In this document: in pieces, positions 16,057 to 24,365 of the stretch
Position numbering within the stretch: position 1 is the first letter of the stretch
Layout of the letters: each line of letters begins with the position of its first letter
Source: DATKRB01 sp036501425
GTDB lineage: Bacteria > Actinomycetota > Acidimicrobiia > Acidimicrobiales > RAAP-2
Reading direction: 5' to 3'
NCBI GenBank assembly: GCA_036501425.1
Contig: DASYAI010000073.1
Span: 1-64,000 of the forward strand
DNA length: 64,000 nucleotides
Made by a program: the position numbers and the translations under genes
The notes under the pieces: generated by a model
What the model was told of the DNA's origin: nothing
Database searches by the model: none
The model's input: only the letters and a program-made list of their open reading frames with translations

Positions 16057-16994
16057 GGGCGATGCTCGACCTCGGGGTCGGCCCCGGTGTCGAGGTCGGC
16101 GTGCCGGTCGAGATCGCGCCCGGCGTACGGCGGCTGACCGCACCCAACCCGGGCCTGATGACCGGGCCCGGCACCAACACCTACCTGGTGGGGACCCACG
16201 ACGTCGCGGTGGTCGACCCTGGGCCCGACCACGCCGAGCATCTCGCCGCGGTGGTGGAGGCAGCCGGCGCCGGCGGTGGATCGGTGCGGTGGGTGCTGGT
16301 CACCCACACCCATGGCGATCATGCGCCCGGAGCGGCCCCGCTGGCCTGCACCACGGGCGCCGAGGTGATCGGCTTCGATCAGCGCGACGGCTTCCACCCG
16401 GACCGGTCCGTGGGCGACGGCTGGACCCTGCGGAGCGGTGACGTGGCGCTGCGTGCCGTTCATACGCCGGGCCACGCGTCGAACCACCTGTGCTGGCTGG
16501 TCGAACCGATCGCCCTGCTGCTTTCGGGCGACCACGTCATGCACGGGTCGACCGTCGTGATCCGCCCGCCCGACGGCGACATGGCCGAGTACCTGCGCAG
16601 CCTCCGCCGGTTGGTGACGCTCCATCCCCGACTCGCGGCGATCGCCCCGGGCCACGGCCGGATCATCGGCGATCCGGTGGCCAGTGTGGAGGGGATCGTC
16701 GCCCACCGGCTCGAACGGGAGGCCCTGGTCCTCGGCGCCCTGAGGAGCCTGGGTGGGGCGACCATCGACGAGCTCGTCCGGCTGGTCTATGCCGACGTGG
16801 ACGACGAGCACCGCAAGGTGGGCCGCGCCTCGCTGTGGGCCCATCTCCGCAAGCTGGAGGCCGACGGCGCGGTCCGGCGGCTCGACCGCCCGGGCCCCAC
16901 CGACGCCGGCCCCACCGACGCCGGCCCCACCGACGCCGAGCCGGACGATCCCGAGCTGGCTTCGTGGTGGGTGGCGGTGGATCCGGAGACCTGA
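16053..16994 (+). CDS. metallo-beta-lactamase fold hydrolase, LACTB2-like
   Basis: A 313-residue MBL-fold hydrolase. PNPGLMTGPGTNTYLVG (about 29-45) and VTHTHGDHAPGA (about 87-98, the HxHxDH zinc motif) are as in LACTB2-type ribonuclease/hydrolases. VHTPGHASNHLCW and LSGDHVMHGS add the remaining ligands. A C-terminal winged-helix segment (about 215-280) is typical of the group. The GTG at 16053 overlaps the Nudix stop (GTGA). An ATG three codons later (16062) is the alternative. Near the C-terminus an in-frame 15-bp triplication gives GPTDA three times. Function may be RNA or thioester hydrolysis; substrate unknown. Confidence 0.85.
   Translation: MRAMLDLGVGPGVEVGVPVEIAPGVRRLTAPNPGLMTGPGTNTYLVGTHDVAVVDPGPDHAEHLAAVVEAAGAGGGSVRWVLVTHTHGDHAPGAAPLACTTGAEVIGFDQRDGFHPDRSVGDGWTLRSGDVALRAVHTPGHASNHLCWLVEPIALLLSGDHVMHGSTVVIRPPDGDMAEYLRSLRRLVTLHPRLAAIAPGHGRIIGDPVASVEGIVAHRLEREALVLGALRSLGGATIDELVRLVYADVDDEHRKVGRASLWAHLRKLEADGAVRRLDRPGPTDAGPTDAGPTDAEPDDPELASWWVAVDPET
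16893..16937. repeat. 15-bp perfect triplication in the MBL gene
   Basis: Three exact head-to-tail copies of GGCCCCACCGACGCC at 16893-16907, 16908-16922 and 16923-16937 encode GPTDA repeats near the C-terminus. Copy number is likely to vary between strains. Confidence 0.85.
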
Positions 16995-17076
16995 CGGCAC
17001 CCGGGGATCCGACGGCACGATCGGCCGGGTCCGAGCCCGGCGCGGACGCCCGGAGCTCGCGGTGCTCCGATGAGGG

Positions 17077-18246
17077 TCAGCCGGGGACGGGCGCCTGCGC
17101 CTCGAGCGCCCGGGCGACGTTGGCCAGCATCCGTCCCGTGCAGCCGCCCGCCTCGATCACCGGGGCGACGTCCTCGGCCAGGGTCCGGGCCAGCTCGGCG
17201 AAGACCGTCGCCAGCTCGCCGCTGCCCAGCGCCACCGGGCGCCCGTCGTCGCCGCCCTTGGCCAGGTCGGGATGGAGGGGGATGGTGCCCACCAGCGGCA
17301 CCCCGAGCTCGGTCGCCAGCCGGGTTCCGCCGCCCGACCCGAAGAGGGCGTAGGTCGTGCCGTGCTCGCAGGTGAAGTCGCTCATGTTCTCGATCACCCC
17401 GGCCACCCTGAGGTAGCCCCGGCGGGCCATGTCGGCCGCCCGGGCGGCGACGAGCTGGGCGGCGAGCGGGGGAGTGGTCACCACCACCATCTCGGTGCGC
17501 GGCAGCATCCGGGCCAATCCCATCTGGACGTCGCCCGTGCCGGGGGGCAGGTCGATCAGCAGGTAGTCGAGCTGTCCCCAATGGGCGTCCTGCAGGAACT
17601 GCTGCACCGCCCGGTTGAGCACCAGGCCGCGCCACATGATCGCCCGGTCCTCGTCGGCGAGGAACCCCATCGAGAGCACCCGGAGCAGGCCGTCGCCCAC
17701 CGGGAGCTCGAGCGGCACCATCTTGCCGTCACGGGCCTCCAGCGCCCCGTCCATGCCGAGCAGGCGGGGGACCGAAAACCCCCAGATGTCGGCGTCGAGC
17801 ACCCCGACCACCAGGCCGCGGCGGGCGAGGGCGACCGCCAGATTGACGGTCACCGACGACTTGCCCACCCCGCCCTTGCCCGAGGCAACCGCCAGGATCC
17901 GGGCGCTGTCGGGCACCGCGGTCGGCGGGGCGTGGTCCCGGGCGTTGCGGCGGGCCCGCGCCATCACCGCCTGGCGCTCGGCGGCGTCCATCTCGCCCGT
18001 GCGCACCTTCACCGCCCCGACCCCCGGCATCGGGCTGATCCGGCCGACCACGTCCCGCTCGATCTGCGCTCGCAGCGGGCACCCGGCGATGGTGAGCGCC
18101 ACCACCACCTCGACCGTCCCGTCGGGGGCGACGTCCACCGAGCGCACCATGCCCAGGTCGACCACGTTGTCCCCGAGCTCGGGGTCGACGACCGCTCGCA
18201 AGGCCGCGAGGATGTCGTCTCGAGAGGGGGGTCCGGGGGCCGGCAC
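17077..18246 (-). CDS. Mrp/NBP35-type Fe-S cluster carrier ATPase
   Basis: A 389-residue protein with an N-terminal MIP18/DUF59 domain (about 8-95, VVDPELGDNVVDLGMV and the GCPLR cysteine) fused to an Mrp P-loop ATPase (about 115-370). The Walker A motif is ASGKGGVGKSS (both lysines), followed by LIDLPPGTGDVQMGL. Mrp proteins hold a transient [4Fe-4S] cluster and pass it to apo-proteins. The usual CPxC near residue 300 is reduced to a single Cys in DFTCEHGTTYALFG; other cysteines (CTGRML near the C-terminus) may not substitute. The GTG start is set by TAGAAT 7 nt upstream; there is no ribosome site. It is divergent from the A-type Fe-S carrier, making an Fe-S trafficking locus. Confidence 0.88.
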   Translation of the reverse strand: MPAPGPPSRDDILAALRAVVDPELGDNVVDLGMVRSVDVAPDGTVEVVVALTIAGCPLRAQIERDVVGRISPMPGVGAVKVRTGEMDAAERQAVMARARRNARDHAPPTAVPDSARILAVASGKGGVGKSSVTVNLAVALARRGLVVGVLDADIWGFSVPRLLGMDGALEARDGKMVPLELPVGDGLLRVLSMGFLADEDRAIMWRGLVLNRAVQQFLQDAHWGQLDYLLIDLPPGTGDVQMGLARMLPRTEMVVVTTPPLAAQLVAARAADMARRGYLRVAGVIENMSDFTCEHGTTYALFGSGGGTRLATELGVPLVGTIPLHPDLAKGGDDGRPVALGSGELATVFAELARTLAEDVAPVIEAGGCTGRMLANVARALEAQAPVPG

Positions 18247-18253
18247 GATGAGA

Positions 18254-18259
18254 ATTCTA
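18254..18259 (-). promoter_or_regulatory. -10 element (TAGAAT) of the mrp-type gene
   Basis: On the reverse strand TAGAAT, close to the TATAAT consensus, ends 7 nt before the GTG start at 18246, consistent with a leaderless mRNA. It lies in the 162-bp divergent region shared with the A-type carrier gene. Confidence 0.5.
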
Positions 18260-18408
18260 CCTGGTGAGGCGGCCCGACCCGCTCTGCGGTGTGCCCTCGG
18301 CCCTCGGGGCCCGGTAACATCGGGACATCGGTGCGCCGACCCTCTGCGGGGCGGTGGGCGCAGCGAGCGGCCGGCCAGGGTGGCGACGGCGACGAGGAGG
18401 CGACTGCG

Positions 18409-18768
18409 ATGGCGATGACGACGGTGAGCATCGGCAAGAAGCCGGCACCGGTGTCCCTGACCGACGTGGCCACGACCAAGGTGGCCGAGCTGCTGGCGCA
18501 GGAGGAAGGCGACGCCCTGGCCCTGCGGGTTGCGGTCAAGCCGGGCGGCTGCTCGGGCTACAGCTACGAGATGTTCTTCGACAGCGAGCTGGCCACCGAC
18601 GACATCGTGCGGGAGTTCGGCACGGTCAAGGTGGTGGTCGACCCGTCGAGCGCCGAGCTGCTGACCGGGGCCACGCTGGACTACAGCGACGGCCTGCAGG
18701 GAGCCGGCTTCCACATCACCAACCCCAATGCCACCCGGACGTGTGGCTGCGGGTCATCTTTCAGCTGA
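18409..18768 (+). CDS. A-type iron-sulfur carrier (HesB/IscA/ErpA family)
   Basis: A 119-residue A-type carrier. The three cluster-binding cysteines are in GGCSGYSY (about 47-54) and in the C-terminal CGCGSSFS, all in canonical positions. The N-terminal VSLTDVATTKVAELLAQE is standard for the family. It accepts or delivers Fe-S clusters to client enzymes. GAGGAGG at 18394-18400 precedes the ATG. The downstream Fe-S enzyme gene overlaps its last 41 bp in another frame, so the [2Fe-2S] protein is a likely client, and the divergent Mrp is a second carrier. Confidence 0.93.
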   Translation: MAMTTVSIGKKPAPVSLTDVATTKVAELLAQEEGDALALRVAVKPGGCSGYSYEMFFDSELATDDIVREFGTVKVVVDPSSAELLTGATLDYSDGLQGAGFHITNPNATRTCGCGSSFS

Positions 18769-20425
18769 GCCGCCCCTGACCTCGCCCGCCGGCGAGCCGG
18801 CATCGCCGGGGGCCGCCCCGGCCGTAGTTCTCGTGCTCAACGGCCGCCCGGCGGTCGTGGCTGCCCCCGCGGCCGACTGCTCCCTGCTCGATGCCCTGCG
18901 TGAGGTCCTGGGGGTCCGGTCGGTCAAGGACGGGTGCAGCCCGCAGGGACAGTGCGGGTGCTGCACCGTCCTGGTCGACGGCGCCCCCCGCGTCGCCTGC
19001 GTGACGCCGCTGCGACGGGTCGCCGACCGGAAGATCACCACGCTCGAGGGGCTCGCTCCCGACCTGCTCGAGCGGTGGGCACGGGCCTTCGCCGACCACG
19101 GTGCCAGCCAGTGCGGGTTCTGCTCGCCCGGCATCGTGCTGCGCCTGGCGGCTCTGGCCGACCGGCCCCGACCGCCGACCGAGCGCGACGTGCGATCGGC
19201 GTTGTTGGCCCACCTGTGCCGGTGTACCGGCTGGCAGGGAGTGGTGGACGCCGCCCGCGCGGTGCTCGGGATCGCTCCGGGCTCGGGTGAGGCCGCTCCG
19301 CCGGCCGCCGGTCGGGACCCCCTGCGCTCGGCGTGGCGGGCCGAGCTCGAGGGAGGGACCCCCCAGCTGACCGGGGTGGGCGCCGTCCTCGGGCGAGGGG
19401 GCTTTGCCGACGACCGGGCACCTCCGGGCGCCCTGGTGGCCGTCCGGTCGGCCTCGGGCGACTACCTGGTGGCGCCCGATCGCGGCGCGGCGCGCCGAGC
19501 GGTGGGCAAGGTGCAGGGCCGCAACAGCACGGTCGGGGTGCGCCATCCGGTCGCGGTCCCCGAAGGGGACTGGGCCCTCACCCTCAGGACGACCTGGGTC
19601 GAGCCGGCGTACCTCGAGCCCGATGCCAGCTGGTCGATCGACGGTCGGCGGGCCGCCTCCCCGCTCGCCGCCGGGGGAGCGTTCGGCGGCAAGCGGTCGT
19701 CGCCGGTGGCACCTGAGGCCCGGCGGTTGGCGGCTTCCCTGGGTCGGCCGGTGCGCGTGCTGTGGTCGCGCGAGGACGTCGGGCGTTGGGGGCCCAAACG
19801 GCCACCGGTGGCGATGGCGGTCGCGGCCGACGGGCACGGCGTGGTGCGCGTGGGGGCCAGTCCCGGCGGGGCCGACTTGGGCGCCCTCGCCGAACGGCTG
19901 GCGGCGGTCGAACCCCGGTTCCGCCTCGAGCAGGTCCCGGTCGTCGGCCCGCCGGTGAGCGCCGAGCTGCGGGGCGTGGGCTGGGTCGAGCCGGCGGTCC
20001 TCGGGGCGGCGTGGCGGGTCTGGCGCCAGGGCACGGTGGGCGCCGGGGTGCCGGTCGACGTCCGGGCCCCCGGCGGGGGTCGGGCCCGGGTGGCCGTGCG
20101 CGGCGACGGGGGTGTGGAGGTGGAGGTCTGGGCGGGCGAGGTCCTCGACGAGGTGGTGCTCCGCTCCTACTGCACCGGTGCGGTCCACCAGGCTCTCGGG
20201 TGGGTCTGGAGCGAGGGGGTGGCGGTGGACGACGACGGCGAGGTCCTCGACCTCACGATCCGGTCCCTGGGCATCCTCAACGCGCTCGAGATGCCCGAGG
20301 TCGAGCTCACCGTGCACCGCAGCGACGGGTGGCCCCGCAACGGCTCGGACGCGGTGTTCGCGGCGACGGCCGCCGCCGCCTGGGCGGCCGAAGGGCTGCC
20401 CCCCACCTGGCCCACGCGACGGTGA
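18728..20425 (+). CDS. [2Fe-2S] subunit fused to a miniature molybdopterin hydroxylase domain
   Basis: A 565-residue fusion (start uncertain; GTG at 18743 or 18833 also possible). Residues about 35-180 are a complete CoxS-type domain: C70, C76 and the adjacent CGCC for the plant-type cluster, then CGFC (129-132) and CRC (164-166) for the second. Residues 210-565 resemble the large subunit of xanthine/CO dehydrogenases but are far shorter than the usual 750. YLEPDASW is followed after about 16 residues by AAGGAFGGK (314-322), a gap of about 65 residues in normal enzymes. The C-terminal GxGE motif with the catalytic Glu is absent (PRNGSDAVFAAT instead). No CoxM FAD subunit is present. Either a reduced enzyme using a new chemistry or a non-catalytic relic. 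Confidence 0.75.
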   Translation: MPPGRVAAGHLSAEPPLTSPAGEPASPGAAPAVVLVLNGRPAVVAAPAADCSLLDALREVLGVRSVKDGCSPQGQCGCCTVLVDGAPRVACVTPLRRVADRKITTLEGLAPDLLERWARAFADHGASQCGFCSPGIVLRLAALADRPRPPTERDVRSALLAHLCRCTGWQGVVDAARAVLGIAPGSGEAAPPAAGRDPLRSAWRAELEGGTPQLTGVGAVLGRGGFADDRAPPGALVAVRSASGDYLVAPDRGAARRAVGKVQGRNSTVGVRHPVAVPEGDWALTLRTTWVEPAYLEPDASWSIDGRRAASPLAAGGAFGGKRSSPVAPEARRLAASLGRPVRVLWSREDVGRWGPKRPPVAMAVAADGHGVVRVGASPGGADLGALAERLAAVEPRFRLEQVPVVGPPVSAELRGVGWVEPAVLGAAWRVWRQGTVGAGVPVDVRAPGGGRARVAVRGDGGVEVEVWAGEVLDEVVLRSYCTGAVHQALGWVWSEGVAVDDDGEVLDLTIRSLGILNALEMPEVELTVHRSDGWPRNGSDAVFAATAAAAWAAEGLPPTWPTRR

Positions 20426-20442
20426 GGCCCACCGCCCAGCGG

Positions 20443-20448
20443 TAGCCT
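20443..20448 (+). promoter_or_regulatory. -10 element (TAGCCT) of the ridA-type gene
   Basis: TAGCCT ends 6 nt before the ATG at 20455 and no ribosome site is present; a leaderless start is likely. Confidence 0.45.
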
Positions 20449-20454
20449 GCCCCG

Positions 20455-20823
20455 ATGAGCCCGGCCATCGGACCGTATGCGCCCAGCCGTCGGGCCGGCG
20501 AGTGGGTGGTGACCTCGGGCCAGATCGGGGTGGCGCCGGGGGCCGACGGCACCGCCGCCCTGGTGGGTCCCGACGTGGAGTCCCAGCTGCGCCAGGCGCT
20601 GGCCAACCTGGCGGAGGTCCTGGGGGACCAGGGACTCGGGCTCGCCGACGTGGTGAAGGCGACCGTCTTCGTGGTCGACGTCGGTGCCCTGGCGACCGTC
20701 AACGGGATCTGGACGTCGACCTTCGGCGACGAGCCCCCGGCCCGTTCGGCGGTCGGAGTGGCCGCCCTCCCCCTCGGGGCGGTTGTCGAGGTCGAGGCCT
20801 GGGCGTTCCGCCCCGAGCGCTAG
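20455..20823 (+). CDS. RidA/YjgF/UK114-family protein
   Basis: A 122-residue protein with the RidA pattern throughout: IGPYAPSRRAGEWVVTSGQIGV at the start, QLRQALANLAEVL in the middle helix, and ARSAVGVAALPLGAVVEVEAWA at the end. That last block carries the conserved Arg which binds the carboxylate of enamine/imine intermediates, and the Glu of the VEVEA block. RidA proteins deaminate reactive 2-aminoacrylate from PLP enzymes and form trimers in the cytoplasm. It has its own promoter and follows the Mo-hydroxylase fusion by 29 bp. Which amino acid pathway it protects is not shown by the context. Confidence 0.88.
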   Translation: MSPAIGPYAPSRRAGEWVVTSGQIGVAPGADGTAALVGPDVESQLRQALANLAEVLGDQGLGLADVVKATVFVVDVGALATVNGIWTSTFGDEPPARSAVGVAALPLGAVVEVEAWAFRPER

Positions 20824-20894
20824 GGCCCTGCAGCCGACGGGGACGATCGCGCCCGGTCCCAAGCGGCTCCGATCGGTCGAGCCGCCGTCCTCGG

Positions 20895-20915
20895 GCCCGG
20901 GTCTCAGGCCCGGGC
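20895..20915. terminator. hairpin between convergent ridA-type and glnR-type genes
   Basis: GCCCGGG (20895-20901) pairs with CCCGGGC (20909-20915) around TCTCAGG. The stem overlaps the last codons of the reverse-strand regulator and could terminate both transcripts; no U-tract. Confidence 0.4.
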
Positions 20916-21623
20916 TTCGGCCCCCCGCTGGGCGATCCCGGGGACCCAGCCCACCTGCCCGAAGCGGTAGCCGACCGACCGCACCGTCTGGATCAGGTGG
21001 GCGTGCTCCTCGCCCAGCTTGGCCCGGAGCCGCCGGACGTGGACGTCCACCGTGCGGGCGCCCCCGTAGTACTCGTAGCCCCAGACCCGGCTGAGCAGCG
21101 TCTCGCGGGTGAACACCTTGGCCGGATGGGCGGCCAGAAAGCGCAGGAGCTCGTACTCCATGTACGTGAGGTCCAGGACCCGGCCGGACACCGCGGCCTG
21201 GTAGGTCTCGAGGTTGAGCTGGAGCGGCCCGTACTCGATGAGCTCGGGGCGCAACCCCCGGCCCGCCCGCCACAGCAGGTGCTCGAGGCGTGCCGCCAGC
21301 TCCCCGGCGCCCGCCGGCAGCACGCAGAAGTCGTCGAAGAGGTCGTCTCGGAGCTGGAGGTCGCCGATCTGGTCCACTGACACCACCAGCAGCAGGGGGC
21401 TGAGCGGCACCTCCCGCCGGCGCACGTACCGGCACAGCGCGATGGCGCTGGCGAGGTCGCCGACCGCCGAGACCACGCCCCCCAGCCACCCTTCGACCCC
21501 GGTCGAGTCGTCGCCGTCGGCCTGCTCGGGCTTCGACACGCTCCGGAACCCGTAGCCGGCCCGGCCCAGCGAGAGCGCCAGCTCCGCCGGAAGCGGATCG
21601 GGGAAGCAGAGGAGCGGTTCCAT
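20904..21623 (-). CDS. GlnR-like orphan OmpR-type nitrogen regulator
   Basis: A 239-residue regulator. The C-terminal winged helix (about 137-222) is very close to actinobacterial GlnR: GRVLDLTYMEYELLRFLAAH, then VWGYEYYGGARTVDVHVRRLR and TVRSVGYRF. The N-terminal receiver is atypical. By alignment from memory with Streptomyces GlnR, the Asp50 position is Ser52 (GGVVSAVGDL) and Arg52 is Val54, so both residues that hold the GlnR dimer are missing. Phosphorylation is thus excluded and control must be by another route. Location next to glnA and glnII supports a nitrogen-control role. No partner kinase is present. The start is the ATG; no ribosome site is obvious. Confidence 0.82.
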   Translation of the reverse strand: MEPLLCFPDPLPAELALSLGRAGYGFRSVSKPEQADGDDSTGVEGWLGGVVSAVGDLASAIALCRYVRRREVPLSPLLLVVSVDQIGDLQLRDDLFDDFCVLPAGAGELAARLEHLLWRAGRGLRPELIEYGPLQLNLETYQAAVSGRVLDLTYMEYELLRFLAAHPAKVFTRETLLSRVWGYEYYGGARTVDVHVRRLRAKLGEEHAHLIQTVRSVGYRFGQVGWVPGIAQRGAEARA

Positions 21624-21688
21624 GGGGTGGCGTGTCGGGCGGCTTGGTCAGCGACCCTGCCGGCCCTGCGGCGTTGGGTCCCGGTGTC

Positions 21689-23023
21689 TCACAGCAGGGG
21701 GAGGTAGCGGTCGAGCTCGAACTGGGTGACCTGAGCCTTGTAGGCGTCCCACTCCTCACGCTTGTTGCGGATGAACCACTCGAAGACGTGGTCGCCGAGC
21801 GTCTCGGCGAGGAGGTCGGAGCGCTCCATTTGGTCCACCGCGTCGTTGAGGCTGCTCGGCAAGGACTCGATGCCCTTGGCGGCCCGCTCGCGTTGGTCGA
21901 GGCTGAACAAGTTGGCGTCCGCCTCGGCGCGGAGGTCGTAGCCCTTCTCGACACCGCGCAGGCCGGCCGCCAGCACGACGGCGAAGGTCAGGTAGGGGTT
22001 GCAGGCACTGTCGGGGGCCCGGTACTCGATCCGGGTCGACTCGGCCTTGCCCCGCTTGACCACCGGCACCCGGACCAGCGCCGAGCGGTTGTTGCGGGCC
22101 CAGCTGACGTGGATCGGCGCCTCGTAGCCGCTGACCAGTCGCTTGTAGGAGTTCACCCATTGGTTGGTCACCGCGGTGATCTCGCGGGCATGGTGGAGCA
22201 GCCCGGCGATGAACTGGCGCGCCACCACCGAAAGCCCGTAAGGGTCGTCGTCGTCCACGAAGGCGTTGCGCTCGCCCTCCCACAGCGAGAGGTGGGTGTG
22301 CATGCCGGAACCCTGCACGCCGGCGAGCGGCTTGGGCATGAAGCTGGCGTGTACCCCCTCCTGCCGGGCGAGCTCCTTGACCACCATGCGGACGGTCATG
22401 ACGGTGTCGGCCATGGTGAGCGCGTCGGTGTACCGCAGGTCGATCTCGTGCTGGCTGCGGGCGTCCTCGTGCTGGGCGTGCTCGACGGGAATCCCCATCT
22501 CTTCGAGCATGAGCACCGAGCGGCGCCGAAGGTCGCTCGACAGGTCGGCCACGGTCAGGTCGAAGTAGGACCCCGAGTCCAGCCCCCGGGGGACCTGGTG
22601 CGGGTCGGCGTTGGCGAAGTAGAAGTACTCCATCTCCGGCGCGGCGAAGAACGTGTAGCCGGCGGCGCGGGCCTTCTCGAGCGTGCGCCGCAGCGTGTGG
22701 CGGGGGTCCCCCTCGAAGGGGGTGCCGTCGAGGTTGGCGATGTCGCAGAACACGCGGGCCACCGTCGCTCCCTGGCCGTGCCAGGGGAGGAGCTGGAACG
22801 TCTTGGGGTCGGGCCGGGCGAGCACGTCGGCCTCCTGCACCCGGCTGAACCCGTCGATGGCCGATCCGTCGAACGTCATGCCCTCGGCCAACGTGTTCTC
22901 GAGCTCGGCCGGGGTGATGTTGAAGCCCTTCGGCGTCCCGAGGACGTCGGTGAACCACAGCTGGACGAAGCGGATGCCCCGCTCCTCCACCGTGCGCAAC
23001 ACGTAGTCCCGCTGGCTTTGCAT
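21689..23023 (-). CDS. glnA: glutamine synthetase type I (alpha-like)
   Basis: A 444-residue GSI that makes glutamine from glutamate, ammonia and ATP as a dodecamer. Beta-grasp Asp in FTDVLGTPKGF, MTFDGSAIDGF, the metal-binding EMEYFYF and HTHLSLW, and RIEYRAPDSACNPYL are all in place. The segment that carries the adenylylated Tyr in GSI-beta is NLFSLDQRERAAKGI here, with Phe in the Tyr position, and it resembles the Gram-positive alpha type, so GlnE control is unlikely. It lies 65 bp beyond the GlnR-like gene on the same strand, with GSII upstream. Feedback inhibition and GlnR-type transcriptional control are the probable regulation. No ribosome site is obvious at the ATG. Confidence 0.93.
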   Translation of the reverse strand: MQSQRDYVLRTVEERGIRFVQLWFTDVLGTPKGFNITPAELENTLAEGMTFDGSAIDGFSRVQEADVLARPDPKTFQLLPWHGQGATVARVFCDIANLDGTPFEGDPRHTLRRTLEKARAAGYTFFAAPEMEYFYFANADPHQVPRGLDSGSYFDLTVADLSSDLRRRSVLMLEEMGIPVEHAQHEDARSQHEIDLRYTDALTMADTVMTVRMVVKELARQEGVHASFMPKPLAGVQGSGMHTHLSLWEGERNAFVDDDDPYGLSVVARQFIAGLLHHAREITAVTNQWVNSYKRLVSGYEAPIHVSWARNNRSALVRVPVVKRGKAESTRIEYRAPDSACNPYLTFAVVLAAGLRGVEKGYDLRAEADANLFSLDQRERAAKGIESLPSSLNDAVDQMERSDLLAETLGDHVFEWFIRNKREEWDAYKAQVTQFELDRYLPLL

Positions 23024-23143
23024 CCGAGCAGTCTCGCAGACTCCACCGGTGGTCCGGTCACGTGGCTCGGGTCCGGGCGGCTACCGACGAGCCGGCGTCC
23101 GGGGGAACGCGCCCGGGCGGCGGATCGGGCGCCCCGGCGCGCC

Positions 23144-23168
23144 GCAGCGGGCCCGCCGGGCCCGCTGC
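23144..23168 (-). terminator. 11-bp hairpin after glnII
   Basis: GCAGCGGGCCC (23144-23154) and GGGCCCGCTGC (23158-23168) form a perfect 11-bp stem with a 3-nt loop, 34 bp past the GSII stop on the reverse strand. There is no U-tract. It could also attenuate read-through into glnA. Confidence 0.5.
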
Positions 23169-23202
23169 GTCTGGCAATCCGATGCGGCGCTGCCCGCCCG
23201 GC

Positions 23203-24213
23203 TCAGTCCCCGGCTGCCGCCCCGCACACCGTCTGGACCATCAGGCGGCTCACCACGTAGGGGTCCATGTTGGCGTTGGGGCGGCGGTCCTCCAGCCATC
23301 CCTTTTTCTCCTTGGCCACCGCCCAGGGGATGCGGATCGACGCGCCGCGGTCCGAGGTGCCGTAGCTGAACTTGGAGAAGTGGGCCGTTTCGTGCGCGCC
23401 GGTCAACCGGGACTCGATGCCCACGCCGTAGTTGCGAACGTGCTCGTCGACGTTCTTCCCGATCGCCTCACAGCCGGCGATGATGGCGTCCCACCCGCCG
23501 TCCTCCCGCATGGCCTTGGTCGAGAAGTTGGTGTGCGCGCCGGCACCGTTCCAGTCGCCCATGACCGGCTTGGGCTCGAGCGTGGCGTAGACCCCGAAGT
23601 CCTCGGCGATGCGGAACAGCAGCCACCGGGCCATCCAGATCTGGTCGCCGATCAGCGGGGGCGGGAGCACGCCGATCTGGAACTCCCACTGGCCCATCAT
23701 CACCTCGGCGTTGGTGCCCTCGATCGAGAGCCCGGCGTCGATGCACGCCACGGTGTGCCGCTCGACGATCTCGCGCCCGGGCATCTTGTCGCCGCCGACG
23801 CCGCAGTAGTACGGCCCCTGCGGGGCCGGGTAGCCCGACACCGGCCAGCCGAGCGGCCGGCCCTCCTGGAAGAAGGTGTACTCCTGCTCGATCCCGAACA
23901 TCGGCTCTTGGTCGGCGTACTTCTGGGCCGCCGCCAGCGACGGCGCCCGGGTGTTGGAGGGATGGGGGGTGAAGTCGGTCAGCAGGACCTCGCACAGCAC
24001 CAGCTTGTCGCCCGGCCGCCGCAGCGGGTCCGGGCAGACGAAGACCGGCTGGAGGACGCAGTCCGAGTCGTGGCCCAGCGCCTGGTTGGTGCTCGATCCG
24101 TCGAAGCCCCAGATGCCCGGCTCCTTGCCGTCGGCGACGATCCGGGTCTTGCTGCGCAGCAGCGGCGACGGCTCGGTTCCGTCGATCCAGATGTACTCGG
24201 CCTGGTAGCTCAC
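23203..24213 (-). CDS. glnII: glutamine synthetase type II (eukaryotic-type)
   Basis: A 336-residue GSII, the octameric/decameric eukaryote-like form found in Streptomyces, Frankia and rhizobia. IWGFDGSSTNQALG, FGIEQEYTFFQ, NAEVMMGQWEFQIG, DWNGAGAHTNFS and SIRIPWAV are diagnostic. The length is normal. The GTG at 24213 has AGGAG 6 nt upstream (GATAGGAGCACCC) and matches the family start. Having GSI-alpha and GSII on one strand next to a GlnR-like regulator suggests GSII is the nitrogen-limitation enzyme. The 377 bp upstream hold an inverted repeat and an 11-bp phased array that may be a regulator binding region. Confidence 0.95.
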   Translation of the reverse strand: MSYQAEYIWIDGTEPSPLLRSKTRIVADGKEPGIWGFDGSSTNQALGHDSDCVLQPVFVCPDPLRRPGDKLVLCEVLLTDFTPHPSNTRAPSLAAAQKYADQEPMFGIEQEYTFFQEGRPLGWPVSGYPAPQGPYYCGVGGDKMPGREIVERHTVACIDAGLSIEGTNAEVMMGQWEFQIGVLPPPLIGDQIWMARWLLFRIAEDFGVYATLEPKPVMGDWNGAGAHTNFSTKAMREDGGWDAIIAGCEAIGKNVDEHVRNYGVGIESRLTGAHETAHFSKFSYGTSDRGASIRIPWAVAKEKKGWLEDRRPNANMDPYVVSRLMVQTVCGAAAGD

Positions 24214-24365
24214 GGGTGCTCCTATCTGTCTGTCGCTTCGGCGGTACGGCTGGGGCCCGGCCGGTGGTGCTGAGGCGGTCGGTGCCCGCCCGCCGGTCCT
24301 TCCGGTCCTTCGTGGTCTGGTTCGCTTCTCGCTGTCCCTACGCGGCCTGCGCCTGCGGACGCTAG

